The notes under the pieces were generated by a model, which saw only the letters and a program-made list of their open reading frames with translations, was not told the DNA's origin and searched no databases. The translations under genes were made by a program, and so were the position numbers. From Halorussus caseinilyticus (GTDB taxonomy: Archaea; Halobacteriota; Halobacteria; Halobacteriales; Haladaptataceae), in NCBI RefSeq assembly GCF_029338395.1, contig NZ_CP119812.1:86960-150959 (forward strand): a DNA stretch of 64,000 nt, in the 5' to 3' direction. Of this stretch, positions 1 to 8,048 are shown piece after piece (within the stretch, counting starts at the first letter, position 1; every line of letters begins with the position of its first letter).

Positions 1-37
1 CAACAAGACGGGTCTCAGGTGGTGCTGTGTTGGTTCG
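1..37. repeat. Partial 42-bp CTAACCAACA/TGTTGGTTAG element (window edge)
   Basis: The window opens inside one copy of the dispersed 42-bp inverted-repeat element. The left arm is cut by the window edge (CAACA remains) and the right arm reads TGTTGGTT followed by CG instead of AG. The centre contains AGACGGGTCT, which is the reverse complement of part of the centre of the copy at 3829-3870, so these two copies lie in opposite orientation. Together they bracket array 1 and the first small-gene cassette. Confidence 0.7.
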
Positions 38-59
38 TCGCGGTGGCCTGCTCGTCCAG

Positions 60-310
60 TCCTGACTCTCACGATTCGGGGCGCGGTCTTGGTCGCTATA
101 CTGGCCGTGTTCTTCCCACGTCGGGTTTTGAAGCGACTCGGCCAGACAGGTGACTTCCGAGTTTCACTGTCGCCGTTCCAGACTTCGAGCATACTCGGCC
201 GTTTCCGGGATAGCCGTGTCGAAGTCCGGCCCGAACCCGTCGCTAGAAACCACCTCATCGCTCTCCGGCCGTCTCACCCAGTTCCGTCCGACGCCATCTC
301 GGAACTTCTA
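60..310 (-). pseudogene. Relic third copy of the zinc-finger/PadR cassette
   Basis: Read on the minus strand, this stretch aligns with the cassette gene starting at 1838. GACGGGTTCGGGCCGGAC, then a CGACACGGCTATCCCGGAAACG segment in two pieces, then CAGTGAAACTCGGAAGTCAC all correspond to the start of that gene. The match continues on the left (CTGTCTGGCCGAGTCGCTTC) and on the right into the 3' end of the preceding HTH gene (GACGGAACTGGG). Reading frames are broken and one cysteine pair is lost, so it is a remnant. It abuts the leader-distal end of CRISPR array 1. Any open frames across it are incidental. Confidence 0.7.
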
Positions 311-360
311 CCACCCCAACCCCACAAAGCTGTGAGTTCCTCTTTTCGAGAACCCAAATC

Positions 361-588
361 ACTTCAACCCCACAAAGGTACATCTGGAACTTCGGGCATC
401 AACGGCGTCATCGGCCCCGAACAGCACGCTTCAACCCCACAAGGGTACATCTGGAACGCGCGCTCTTGCCGCCGAACTGCCCGTCACCGAGGCTTCAACC
501 CCACAAGGGTACATCTGGAACGGTCCAGACCGGGATTCTGTTCCTCCTGCTGTTCGACGCTTCAACCCCACAAGGGTACATCTGGAAC
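361..588 (-). CRISPR. CRISPR array 1, type I-B repeat (4 repeats)
   Basis: Four 30-bp repeats begin at 361, 428, 492 and 559. In transcript orientation (minus strand) they read GTTCCAGATGTACCC, TTGTGGG, GTTGAAGC; the last eight bases are the usual 5' handle of haloarchaeal I-B crRNAs. The leader-distal repeat at 361 has two changes, and a much more degenerate repeat-like segment lies at 311-340. Spacers are 34-37 nt. The repeat carries the T variant (TTGTGGGG), as in array 4, unlike the A variant of arrays 2 and 3. Confidence 0.95.
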
Positions 589-690
589 CATGCCGGATTC
601 TCCGGCGTGATAGGCTGTCGTAGCTGAATCCATACAAGTGTTTCCGTCGACCCTCAATTCCCCCTCTACCCCCGGGGGTCGACGGAAACG
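589..690 (-). promoter_or_regulatory. Leader of CRISPR array 1 with long inverted repeat
   Basis: The segment next to the last intact repeat is shared with the other three I-B arrays. It starts with a small hairpin (GCCGGA/TCCGGC) directly against the repeat. A 48-bp inverted repeat at 641-688 follows, with arms TTTCCGTCGACC and GGTCGACGGAAA and an inner CCCCCGGGGG palindrome. Conservation beside all four arrays and its position at the repeat end opposite the degenerate repeat identify it as the leader, the expected site of array transcription and spacer insertion. Confidence 0.85.
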
Positions 691-790
691 CGGAGTGACG
701 GAATGGTTCTCTTGGTGAATGTCGGCGGACTGTCGCCGTGGGCGTCAACCGGACGCGGATACAGAGATTGGCCGTTCCGACCACGTTCTC

Positions 791-1063
791 CTACTCGTCT
801 TCTAACTCGCTCGCGTCGAGTTCGCCAGCCAGATACGCACGGCCCTTCTCTGATATGCTATAGTATTGGCCCTCTTTTTCGAGTAGTCCTGCTTCAACGA
901 GCTTCCGACAGCGTGTCCCGACGTAATCGTTGTTATAATCAATATTCACCGCAATACAACCGGGTGAAAGTTGGAGTTCCTTATTGAGAGGGTCGAACTG
1001 GGAGCCAAGGACTGTTAGAATAAGGTCATCACCGGCAGTCATCCATTCAACCTGCCGCCACAT
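791..1063 (-). CDS. Winged-helix PhiH1-repressor-like regulator
   Basis: A 90-residue protein starting MWRQVEW (ATG at 1063; an upstream in-frame ATG at 1096 is possible). It has the pattern of small haloarchaeal winged-helix repressors related to the phage PhiH repressor: a helical N-terminus (MTAGDDLILTVL), a recognition-helix region around NDYVGTRCRKLVEAGLL and a wing (YYSISEKGRAYLAGELD). A paralogue with an identical AYLAGELDASELE tail lies at 61519-61794 beside the second cassette copy, so each copy has its own divergently transcribed regulator. It probably controls itself and the rightward cassette through the palindromes at 1147-1192. DNA target and ligand are unknown. Confidence 0.8.
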   Translation of the reverse strand: MWRQVEWMTAGDDLILTVLGSQFDPLNKELQLSPGCIAVNIDYNNDYVGTRCRKLVEAGLLEKEGQYYSISEKGRAYLAGELDASELEDE

Positions 1064-1146
1064 GATTTCCCAATCGATGGGGACGGGACATAACACGTTT
1101 CCTTCACCGCTAAAACTACCTTTAGGCAGTTCTGAATACCTGCTAA

Positions 1147-1206
1147 AGCATATTTCTATGCTATGACGCCACTGAAAATATGCTTAAGCATAGTCAAGTT
1201 TATTAA
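1147..1206. promoter_or_regulatory. Two palindromic operator candidates plus TATA-like box
   Basis: Two related palindromes lie between the divergent repressor and cassette: AGCATA-TTTC-TATGCT (1147-1162) and the perfect 14-mer TATGCTTAAGCATA (1179-1192). Both use the half-site AGCATA and lie about 31 bp apart centre to centre. A TATA-like TTTATTAAC follows at about 1198-1206. The arrangement is what an autoregulated winged-helix repressor would use. No binding data are available. Confidence 0.55.
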
Positions 1207-1264
1207 CTGCGAATGTGACGCCTGAAATAGGAACTACCGAAGGCGCTATACGTCGATTTAGACC

Positions 1265-1304
1265 CGAAGAACGACCGGTGATACAGCACCGGCCTTCGGT
1301 GGTT
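1265..1304 (+). promoter_or_regulatory. Hairpin upstream of cassette copy 1
   Basis: CCGGTG-ATACAG-CACCGG forms the core of a stem flanked by CGAAG/CTTCGG and GAAC/GTTC, about 20 bases before the small ORF at 1321. The second cassette copy also has a long, sequence-unrelated hairpin at the same place (61963-62007). This suggests a leader structure in the cassette mRNA, but the function is unknown. Confidence 0.3.
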
Positions 1305-1320
1305 CCCACGGCAGAGAACC

Positions 1321-1425
1321 ATGCTCGCCTACAGGGACGCGGGACTTGAATCTCCCGCACGGATAGCCGCGCGTATCGATTTCATGAACAACCTCGGAAC
1401 TGAGCGCGGAGGTGCTGAAGAGTGA
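1321..1425 (+). CDS. Small conserved ORF heading the cassette (34 aa)
   Basis: ATG at 1321 opens a 34-codon frame that ends in a TGA overlapping the GTG start of the next gene (GTGA). The second cassette copy has the same arrangement at 62026-62127, and the central peptide AGLESPARIAA is the same in both copies, which argues for translation. It could be a small protein or a leader peptide coupling translation to the HTH gene. The DNA for that peptide contains a GCGGGA/TCCCGC stem. Confidence 0.5.
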   Translation: MLAYRDAGLESPARIAARIDFMNNLGTERGGAEE

Positions 1426-1841
1426 CGACGGCCGAGGCTTTGCCGTCGTTGGTAGACCTGCACGGGTTCCAACGAGACGTACTCTTTGCGGTGTGTGCGC
1501 TGGAACGCGACGGCGACCCGCCGCGAGGCCTTCGTGTGAAACAGCGTCTCGAAGCGACGTACTACGAGGAAGTGCATCACGGCCGTCTGTACCAGAACCT
1601 CGACACACTCGCCGACCACGGTCTCGTCTCGAAAGGCGAGAAAAACGGCCGGACGAACGAGTACACCACGACCGACGCGGCGCGGACCGTCCTCGACACG
1701 CACGTCCGGGCGCGCGCCGAGCAAGCAGGCGTCGAACTCGCCACCAGCGAACCCGACGCGTTCGATAGCGACGAGACCGGGACGCCGGACAGTCAGACGG
1801 AACTCGGCGACACCCCGCCAACTGAGGGCGAAGCGTGGTGA
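1422..1841 (+). CDS. PadR-like winged-helix DNA-binding protein
   Basis: 139 residues with a GTG start overlapping the upstream stop. After LVDLHGFQRDVLFAVCAL comes the pattern typical of PadR-type or haloarchaeal phage-type winged helices: GLRVKQRLEATYYEEVHHG, RLYQNLDTLADHGLVSKG and a wing NEYTTTDAARTVL. The C-terminal third is acidic and probably disordered. It is about 90% similar to its copy at 62124-62540. It sits in a chain of genes overlapping by about 4 bp, so it is probably co-translated with the zinc-finger proteins downstream. Haloarchaeal plasmids and proviruses often carry such genes; the regulated target is unknown. Confidence 0.8.
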   Translation: MTTAEALPSLVDLHGFQRDVLFAVCALERDGDPPRGLRVKQRLEATYYEEVHHGRLYQNLDTLADHGLVSKGEKNGRTNEYTTTDAARTVLDTHVRARAEQAGVELATSEPDAFDSDETGTPDSQTELGDTPPTEGEAW

Positions 1842-2338
1842 CCGCCCGCGACGAGTTCGGGCCGGACCTCGACACGGCGATTCCCGAGACGTTCGACGTG
1901 TGCCCCGACTGTGGCACGCCAACCGTGAAACTGGGGAGTCACGACTGTCCGGGCGATTCGCTCCAAGACCCCACACGGGAAGAGCGCGACCGCCGCATCG
2001 AACAAGACTCCTATCCGGACAACGAGACCGTGCTGGTCCGTGACCGGCCGCGGCCGTGGGCGTACGCCTACCACGAACGCGGCGACGACCGGAAAACCCT
2101 CTGTCCCGCTCACCAGAACGCCGACTTCTACGAATGCCCGCGCTCGAAAGCGAAGGAGCGCGGGTTTTCGCCGTGCCAGTTCTGTCGCCGTATCCGCGAC
2201 GCCCGAGACGACTGGGGCGACGACCGGGACCGAGACGGAGAGAGTTCCAACCCAGAGCGCGACCGAGACGGAGAGAGTTCCGACCGGGACCACGACCGCG
2301 ACGGAGAGCGCGAGCGTGGGGTGGTGGCGTGTGAGTAG
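1838..2338 (+). CDS. Cassette zinc-finger protein with acidic repetitive tail
   Basis: The start is taken at the GTG at 1838, which overlaps the preceding TGA, because copy 2 begins at the equivalent codon. The 166-residue product has an N-terminal CPDCGTP zinc knuckle followed by HDC, and a second cluster with CPAHQ, YECP and CQFC. This suggests one or two zinc sites. The C-terminal 45 residues are a low-complexity Arg/Asp/Glu tail built from near-identical DNA repeats (DRDGESS units). I do not recognise a named family. Copy 2 is frameshifted and a third relic lies at 60-310, so this is the only intact version in the window. Confidence 0.75.
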   Translation: MTARDEFGPDLDTAIPETFDVCPDCGTPTVKLGSHDCPGDSLQDPTREERDRRIEQDSYPDNETVLVRDRPRPWAYAYHERGDDRKTLCPAHQNADFYECPRSKAKERGFSPCQFCRRIRDARDDWGDDRDRDGESSNPERDRDGESSDRDHDRDGERERGVVACE

Positions 2339-2453
2339 CACGCCGTTCGGACTCTCGGACGGTCACTGTCCCGAGTGCGGCCGCCCTATCACCGCGCTCT
2401 CGGCGACCGGGCCGGACGCCCATACCGCCGACCCCTGCGGTTGCACCGTCTAA
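2331..2453 (+). CDS. Small CPxCG zinc-ribbon protein (40 aa)
   Basis: A GTG at 2331, inside the end of the previous gene, opens a 40-codon frame. The product contains CPECGRPI and a C-terminal PCGC, the signature of the small zinc-finger proteins common in haloarchaea. The same gene is present in copy 2 at 63047-63169 with almost the same sequence and overlap, which supports translation. These microproteins are often regulators or protein-protein adaptors; the role here is unknown. Confidence 0.65.
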   Translation: MSSTPFGLSDGHCPECGRPITALSATGPDAHTADPCGCTV

Positions 2454-2482
2454 CAACCAACCAGAGACCTCCCTCGAAATCC

Positions 2483-2842
2483 ATGACTAAGAACACCAAC
2501 GACACGACTGACAGTACTGCCAACGAAGCACTCGACACCACTATCGCGCCCGCGAAAACGAAGGCGGACAAGCAGGACATCGTGTACTACCTCGAACGCC
2601 TCTTCGTCGGCGCGTACCCACCCGGCACCACGCTCCGGTACTACGACTACGAACTCATCCACACGTCCGAGGGCGTCTGGAGCGTCCGACACATCAAGGA
2701 CGCCAACCCTATCGACGTACTGAATCCCGACGCCTTCCGGAGCGCCACTGAACTACAGGCGTACCTCGAAGACCTTGCGGAGTTCGCTCCCGACTCCCGA
2801 GAGGACTGGTACGCCCACCGCGCGGGAGGTGACGGACAGTGA
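2483..2842 (+). CDS. Conserved cassette protein of unknown function (119 aa)
   Basis: ATG at 2483; the 119-residue acidic protein has a disordered Thr/Asp-rich N-terminus (about 20 residues). A compact domain follows with YYLERLFVGAYPPGTT, a YYDYELIHTSEGVWSV strand pair and a helical end (ELQAYLEDLAEFAPDSREDW). Copy 2 at 63196-63552 is highly similar. Its stop overlaps the GTG of the coiled-coil gene, so the two are probably co-translated. I do not recognise a family and see no catalytic motif or membrane segment. Confidence 0.7.
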   Translation: MTKNTNDTTDSTANEALDTTIAPAKTKADKQDIVYYLERLFVGAYPPGTTLRYYDYELIHTSEGVWSVRHIKDANPIDVLNPDAFRSATELQAYLEDLAEFAPDSREDWYAHRAGGDGQ

Positions 2843-3564
2843 GCGCCGACGAGTTCGACCAACCTATCGACGCGCTCGACCACCACGACCTCGCCCGCGA
2901 AGTCCGGAAGCTCCGCGAGGAAGTCGAAGCACTCAGCGCAGAGTACGAAAGCCAGCAGGTCGAACTCGAACAACTGCGTGGCGACCTGCAACGCGAGCGC
3001 CGCGAGCGCGAGGACGCCGAAGAGGAACTGAAGAAAGAACGAACACAGCAAATCGCTCGCGCGAAAGCCGACGTACGCGACGACGTGGCGGAACTACACG
3101 ACACGGTGGTCTCGGAACAACAGACGCGAAGCCGGGCGGACGCCCGACTCAAACACCGCGTCAACGAAGTGGCGGACACCGCGGGCGTCGAAATTAGCGA
3201 TGAGGACCTGATTGGGAAAGACAAACTCGTCCGACTCGTTCGGAACGGCCCCGAGGATGTGACGGACCGCATTTATCCCGTTCACGAACGCGCCCGCGCT
3301 CTGCTTGAACACGCCGACGACTGGGGCCGGGTCGTCTCGGACGCCAACGGCTATCGCGTCGTCTACACCGCCCCCGACGCACGGCCATTCTTGAACGCCT
3401 ACTTCGGCCGGACGTTCAAGTCCAGCGAAATCAAACGCGTGTTCGAGAAGATTCGCGGCTTGGCGGAAACGTCGCCCCGTACCGTCCGGAAAGACAAGAC
3501 GCGGAAGGGTGAACACGTCCTGACGGTGGAACTCACCGAAGACGACGGCATCCTCGCCGAGTAG
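2839..3564 (+). CDS. Coiled-coil protein closing the cassette (241 aa)
   Basis: GTG start overlapping the upstream stop. Residues about 12-100 form a long charged coiled coil (REVRKLREEVEAL, ELEQLRGDLQRERRERED). A globular C-terminal half follows: residues about 115-160 (EISDEDLIGKDKLVRLVRNGP) and 165-235 with YRVVYTAPDARPFL, a positively charged FKSSEIKRVFEKIRG segment and PRTVRKDKTRKGEH. The coiled-coil plus basic C-terminus fits a DNA- or chromosome-associated factor, but no named family is evident. Copy 2 (from 63549) is frameshifted. It is the last gene of the cassette; a hairpin follows at 3608. Confidence 0.7.
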   Translation: MSADEFDQPIDALDHHDLAREVRKLREEVEALSAEYESQQVELEQLRGDLQRERREREDAEEELKKERTQQIARAKADVRDDVAELHDTVVSEQQTRSRADARLKHRVNEVADTAGVEISDEDLIGKDKLVRLVRNGPEDVTDRIYPVHERARALLEHADDWGRVVSDANGYRVVYTAPDARPFLNAYFGRTFKSSEIKRVFEKIRGLAETSPRTVRKDKTRKGEHVLTVELTEDDGILAE

Positions 3565-3607
3565 CGTCGGCGATTAGCTCATAGGTGGTGTTAGCACAGC
3601 CACCGCC

Positions 3608-3635
3608 GACGGGGTGTCAGCGACACCCCGCCGTC
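3608..3635 (+). terminator. Stable hairpin after cassette copy 1
   Basis: GACGGGGTGTC-AGC-GACACCCC-GCCGTC forms an almost perfect stem-loop 44 bp after the last cassette gene. No clear T-tract follows, so a role as terminator or mRNA-end stabiliser is inferred from position only. The remaining sequence to 3736 holds no gene that I can support. Confidence 0.35.
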
Positions 3636-3736
3636 CCTCGAAATAAGGCTCTCACGACAACCACACTTGCACAAAACGGCGAGCGGACTTGCGCGAGGCG
3701 GTACGGGTAGTCGTGAGTGTGTTTTGAAGAGCGGTC

Positions 3737-3795
3737 GTCGGCGGTCGTCTCGCGGACAGACACGGACCTGATTCTGCTAACACCACCTGTTCGGC
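3737..3795 (-). repeat. Roughly 58-bp segment repeated inverted at 38365-38422
   Basis: CGGTCGTCTCGCGGACAGAC, GACCTGATTCTG and CTAACACCACCTGTTCG reappear as the reverse complement immediately left of the IS6-like element. A shorter inverted partner, GGTGGTGTTAGCA, lies at about 3584 in the same intergenic region, so TGCTAACACCACC also forms a local 200-bp inverted pair. The origin is unknown; it may be the end of an older mobile element. Confidence 0.6.
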
Positions 3796-3828
3796 GAGGG
3801 CGGGGCCGAGTAGGAACTGCCCACCTGA

Positions 3829-3870
3829 CTAACCAACACACCGCTTCCCGAGACCCGTCTTGTTGGTTAG
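3829..3870. repeat. 42-bp inverted-repeat element at left border of CRISPR-Cas block
   Basis: Arms CTAACCAACA and TGTTGGTTAG are separated by exactly 22 bp. The degenerate leader-distal repeat of array 2 begins at the very next base (3871). This is one of nine copies in the window, all with the same total length. Confidence 0.85.
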
Positions 3871-6800
3871 CGACTAGCCCCACAAGGGTACGTCTGGAAC
3901 CTCGTGGATGCTGAGGCCGTTCTTCCACATGAGTTCGCTTCAACCCCTCAAGGGTACATCTGGAACTACGGACTACTCAAGAACGTCGGCAATGGGGTGC
4001 TTCAACCCCTCAAGGGTACATCTGGAACGTTCAGAAGAAAAGACAATCTAAGCCGCGGCGCTCGCTTCAACCCCTCAAGGGTACATCTGGAACACTCACC
4101 GACCTGCTCTTTCGTCTCGCCGATACCGGGGCTTCAACCCCTCAAGGGTACATCTGGAACTGGGTCCGCTCAGTCGGACAACTGCAAGACTGCTTCCTGC
4201 TTCAACCCCTCAAGGGTACATCTGGAACTCGGTCGCTCCAAGCCTCTTCCGAGACGATTTTCGCGTCGCTTCAACCCCTCAAGGGTACATCTGGAACCTC
4301 GCCGCCGACAAGAACATGCTCTCCAAGTTCGCGGCGCTTCAACCCCTCAAGGGTACATCTGGAACCGTCGGATTTGATACCGAACGAGCAGAACACTGGT
4401 AGCTTCAACCCCTCAAGGGTACATCTGGAACGTCGAGTCCGCTCCCGCAAGACCTCTCAAATGAGGCGCTTCAACCCCTCAAGGGTACATCTGGAACCGG
4501 GTCGAGGCCGTTGTGGAACGCCAGCGCTCGGGCGCTTCAACCCCTCAAGGGTACATCTGGAACCGCGGTGTGCGTCTGCCGCCCACCGGACGCCCTGCAA
4601 GCTTCAACCCCTCAAGGGTACATCTGGAACGACAACCTACGAGGTGAAGCTCGACGGGACGACCGTGCTTCAACCCCTCAAGGGTACATCTGGAACTGTC
4701 CCCCAACACGACGCCCTCTGTCGATTAACATCGCTTCAACCCCTCAAGGGTACATCTGGAACGTGACCGCGTGGAACCGTGTTTTCACCCCGTCAGGGGC
4801 TTCAACCCCTCAAGGGTACATCTGGAACGTGACCGCGTGGAACCGTGTTTTCACCCCGTCAGGGGCTTCAACCCCTCAAGGGTACATCTGGAACCACTGC
4901 CGGGCGTAATCACTTCGTTCGGGCCGACAGTGACGATAGCGCTTCAACCCCTCAAGGGTACATCTGGAACTCCAGTCGAGAGTTTCGACACCCTTACCGA
5001 TAATGCTTCAACCCCTCAAGGGTACATCTGGAACACCGCGAGATAGAGACGGCGACCGCGACGGGCGGGCAGCTTCAACCCCTCAAGGGTACATCTGGAA
5101 CCAGATACTGACGGGGGAATGCGACTCCCCAGTCGCCGCTTCAACCCCTCAAGGGTACATCTGGAACCAGATACTGACGGGGGAATGCGACTCCCCAGTC
5201 GCCGCTTCAACCCCTCAAGGGTACATCTGGAACCGGCGTCCAACTGCTCGCGGGCGGCACCGTCGTCTCGCTTCAACCCCTCAAGGGTACATCTGGAACC
5301 GTCGGGGTGGGGGAAAAGTTGGCTCACCCAACTGCTTCAACCCCTCAAGGGTACATCTGGAACCCCGGCACCCGCGGGCGACGCCGACCCGGACGGGGAC
5401 GCTTCAACCCCTCAAGGGTACATCTGGAACGACAGGTCAGACTCCAGCAGATTCGTGAACTCCGAGCTTCAACCCCTCAAGGGTACATCTGGAACGCGAG
5501 GTCCGTGACCCGCCGAGCGAGGTCCCGCTGACGCTTCAACCCCTCAAGGGTACATCTGGAACGCCGGAGGTGGCGACGACGAGGAGATGGTGAGGCGCTT
5601 CAACCCCTCAAGGGTACATCTGGAACCGCGCTCGGTCAACTCGGCGACGGCCGCGCGCAGGTCGCTTCAACCCCTCAAGGGTACATCTGGAACGGCGGGC
5701 GTCGGTCCGTTTCACACAGTTGGCCCGATAGCTTCAACCCCTCAAGGGTACATCTGGAACGTGTCTACGACAGACACGAACTCGACGGAGAGGTTCGCTT
5801 CAACCCCTCAAGGGTACATCTGGAACCCGAGACCACGACCGCCGCCTCCGCCTCGTCCGGGTCGCTTCAACCCCTCAAGGGTACATCTGGAACTCCGGCG
5901 GCGTATGACCGAGGCGACGACTGCCCGCGAGGCTTCAACCCCTCAAGGGTACATCTGGAACGTCGGTCTGATGCTCCGAACTCGTTGCCTTTAATCCGCT
6001 TCAACCCCTCAAGGGTACATCTGGAACCTATCCAGTAAGGTCTTTTCCCCTCCGTCGTTGGTTGCTTCAACCCCTCAAGGGTACATCTGGAACACTCCCG
6101 AAGAGATTTTGAGATGCTTCGACTCAAGCTTCAACCCCTCAAGGGTACATCTGGAACCTACGGTACGGCAGTCGTCGGGTTCGGCTTCGGAAACGCTTCA
6201 ACCCCTCAAGGGTACATCTGGAACGGACCGTGTGGACTCGAAGGGTATGTTTTCGTGGGAGGCTTCAACCCCTCAAGGGTACATCTGGAACTGACCACAT
6301 ATCCGAACTCACCCCTCGACGCCGACGCTTCAACCCCTCAAGGGTACATCTGGAACGAGCAAGCGGTACCGCGTCGATGTTCGCGACAGTCGGTGCTTCA
6401 ACCCCTCAAGGGTACATCTGGAACGTCGGCGCCCTCGCTGGAGCGACCGACTTGAAGACGCTTCAACCCCTCAAGGGTACATCTGGAACGAACGACGAAC
6501 GTCTCGACCCGTTGGCCCTCCATGCTTCAACCCCTCAAGGGTACATCTGGAACAGTCTCGTCGCACTCTAAACTCTCCAGTATAGTGAGCTTCAACCCCT
6601 CAAGGGTACATCTGGAACAGTCGTGGCGCGACATCTGGGAGCAGATGGACGAGGTGCTTCAACCCCTCAAGGGTACATCTGGAACTCCGCTTCTGTGTGC
6701 GCTCACGGTTGCACAGACGGCTTCAACCCCTCAAGGGTACATCTGGAACACCGCAGTCGCGGTGTCCGACGAGGAGATAACCGAGCTTCAACCCCTCAAG

Positions 6801-7809
6801 GGTACATCTGGAACCCTCTGGCGGTTCCTCGTCTACGGGAACCCCGGTGTTGGCTTCAACCCCTCAAGGGTACATCTGGAACGCTATTTCTTCGACAACG
6901 ACAACGGCGGCAGTGGCGGGCTTCAACCCCTCAAGGGTACATCTGGAACATGATGATGCAGTAGCGTCGAACCCGAAGGGCGTCGCTTCAACCCCTCAAG
7001 GGTACATCTGGAACCCAGCAGGCACGCCAGCAGATTCGCGCGAACAGCGCGCTTCAACCCCTCAAGGGTACATCTGGAACGGAACCCGCCACCGTTTGAA
7101 TTAGTCGTTTCCTGCCAGCTTCAACCCCTCAAGGGTACATCTGGAACGGTGCCGTTAAGGTCGCTTCCGGGGTCACCGGGTTGGCTTCAACCCCTCAAGG
7201 GTACATCTGGAACAACTGTGCGTACCGGTAGGGGCCGGTGCCGGGGGCGCTTCAACCCCTCAAGGGTACATCTGGAACTTGCTCGGCCTTCGTCTCCAAC
7301 GCCGCCCGCGTCGGGCTTCAACCCCTCAAGGGTACATCTGGAACCGAGAACCCATACACCACGTCACCGGTCTTATCGCGGCTTCAACCCCTCAAGGGTA
7401 CATCTGGAACGACACACCACAACCTCAGTCATCGACTATCCCCCCGAGCGCTTCAACCCCTCAAGGGTACATCTGGAACCTTCCTCGCTGGGGTTTTCCG
7501 GCCACCCGAATGTTTCGCTTCAACCCCTCAAGGGTACATCTGGAACAAGAGCGTCAGTCAACCGATAACCCGACGGTCGAGGTGCTTCAACCCCTCAAGG
7601 GTACATCTGGAACTGGCCGAACGCCGACGACGTGACCGTCATCGGGACGCTTCAACCCCTCAAGGGTACATCTGGAACACGACCGCGCACGTCGAACACT
7701 CCAGCGGCGAGGAGCTTCAACCCCTCAAGGGTACATCTGGAACCTGAGTCTTTGGGCACTTTCGGCACCAGCGAGACCCGCTTCAACCCCTCAAGGGTAC
7801 ATCTGGAAC
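3871..7809 (-). CRISPR. CRISPR array 2, type I-B (about 60 repeats)
   Basis: By my count 59 intact 30-bp repeats run from 3937 to 7780, plus one degenerate leader-distal repeat at 3871-3900. The array is read from the minus strand, because the shared leader lies at the right end and the degenerate repeat at the left. Repeats carry the A variant (TTGAGGGG), while the degenerate terminal repeat still has the T variant. Spacers are mostly 32-39 nt, with one of 46 nt (4895-4940). Two neighbouring spacers are exactly duplicated (4763-4798 = 4829-4864; 5102-5137 = 5168-5203). Long apparent ORFs in this interval translate repeats and are not genes. Confidence 0.98.
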
Positions 7810-7912
7810 CATGCCGGATTCGTCGGCGTGATAGCGTCTCGTAGCCGAACCCACATGAAGATTTCCGTCGACCCCCAATTCCCCCTGAGACCCCCGGGGG
7901 TCGACGGAAACT
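7810..7912 (-). promoter_or_regulatory. Leader of CRISPR array 2
   Basis: Homologous to the leaders of arrays 1, 3 and 4. A GCCGGATTCGTCGGC hairpin touches the first repeat, followed by a GATAGCG segment and the long inverted repeat TTTCCGTCGACC...GGTCGACGGAAA at 7862-7910 with a central CCCCCGGGGG. It lies head-to-head with the cas6 promoter, so array 2 and the interference operon diverge from this region. Confidence 0.85.
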
Positions 7913-7954
7913 TGTCTTGCTTGCGGTGGGCGTGGAACTCCCGTGAGCAATTAT

Positions 7955-7990
7955 TTGTTACTCAAACGGAACGTTCATATAGCATCCGTT
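7955..7990 (+). promoter_or_regulatory. Probable promoter of the cas6-cas3 operon
   Basis: An AT-rich stretch (GCAATTATTTGTTACTC) and a TATA-like TTCATATAGC lie 65-95 bp before the GTG of cas6. Most of the surrounding sequence is GC-rich, so this is the best candidate for the archaeal TATA element of the operon. A GGAACGTTC/CCGTTCGGAGCG pair around it might be an operator, which is inference. Confidence 0.45.
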
Positions 7991-8048
7991 CGGAGCGTGA
8001 CGTGGATGCAATGGTTGGTTTGACTGCATATCGACGGACGGGGGTACA

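Noticed and set aside
1339..1358. GCGGGA...TCCCGC stem with TTGAA loop resembling a tRNA T-arm (also at 62044-62063)
   Set aside because: No acceptor, D or anticodon arm around it, and it lies in a conserved small reading frame; kept only as a hairpin note.
3904..7747. Many overlapping 60-170-codon ORFs inside arrays 1-4 with recurring HLEP/GYIWN/LKGTSGT peptides
   Set aside because: They are translations of the CRISPR repeat in three frames; spacers supply the variable parts.
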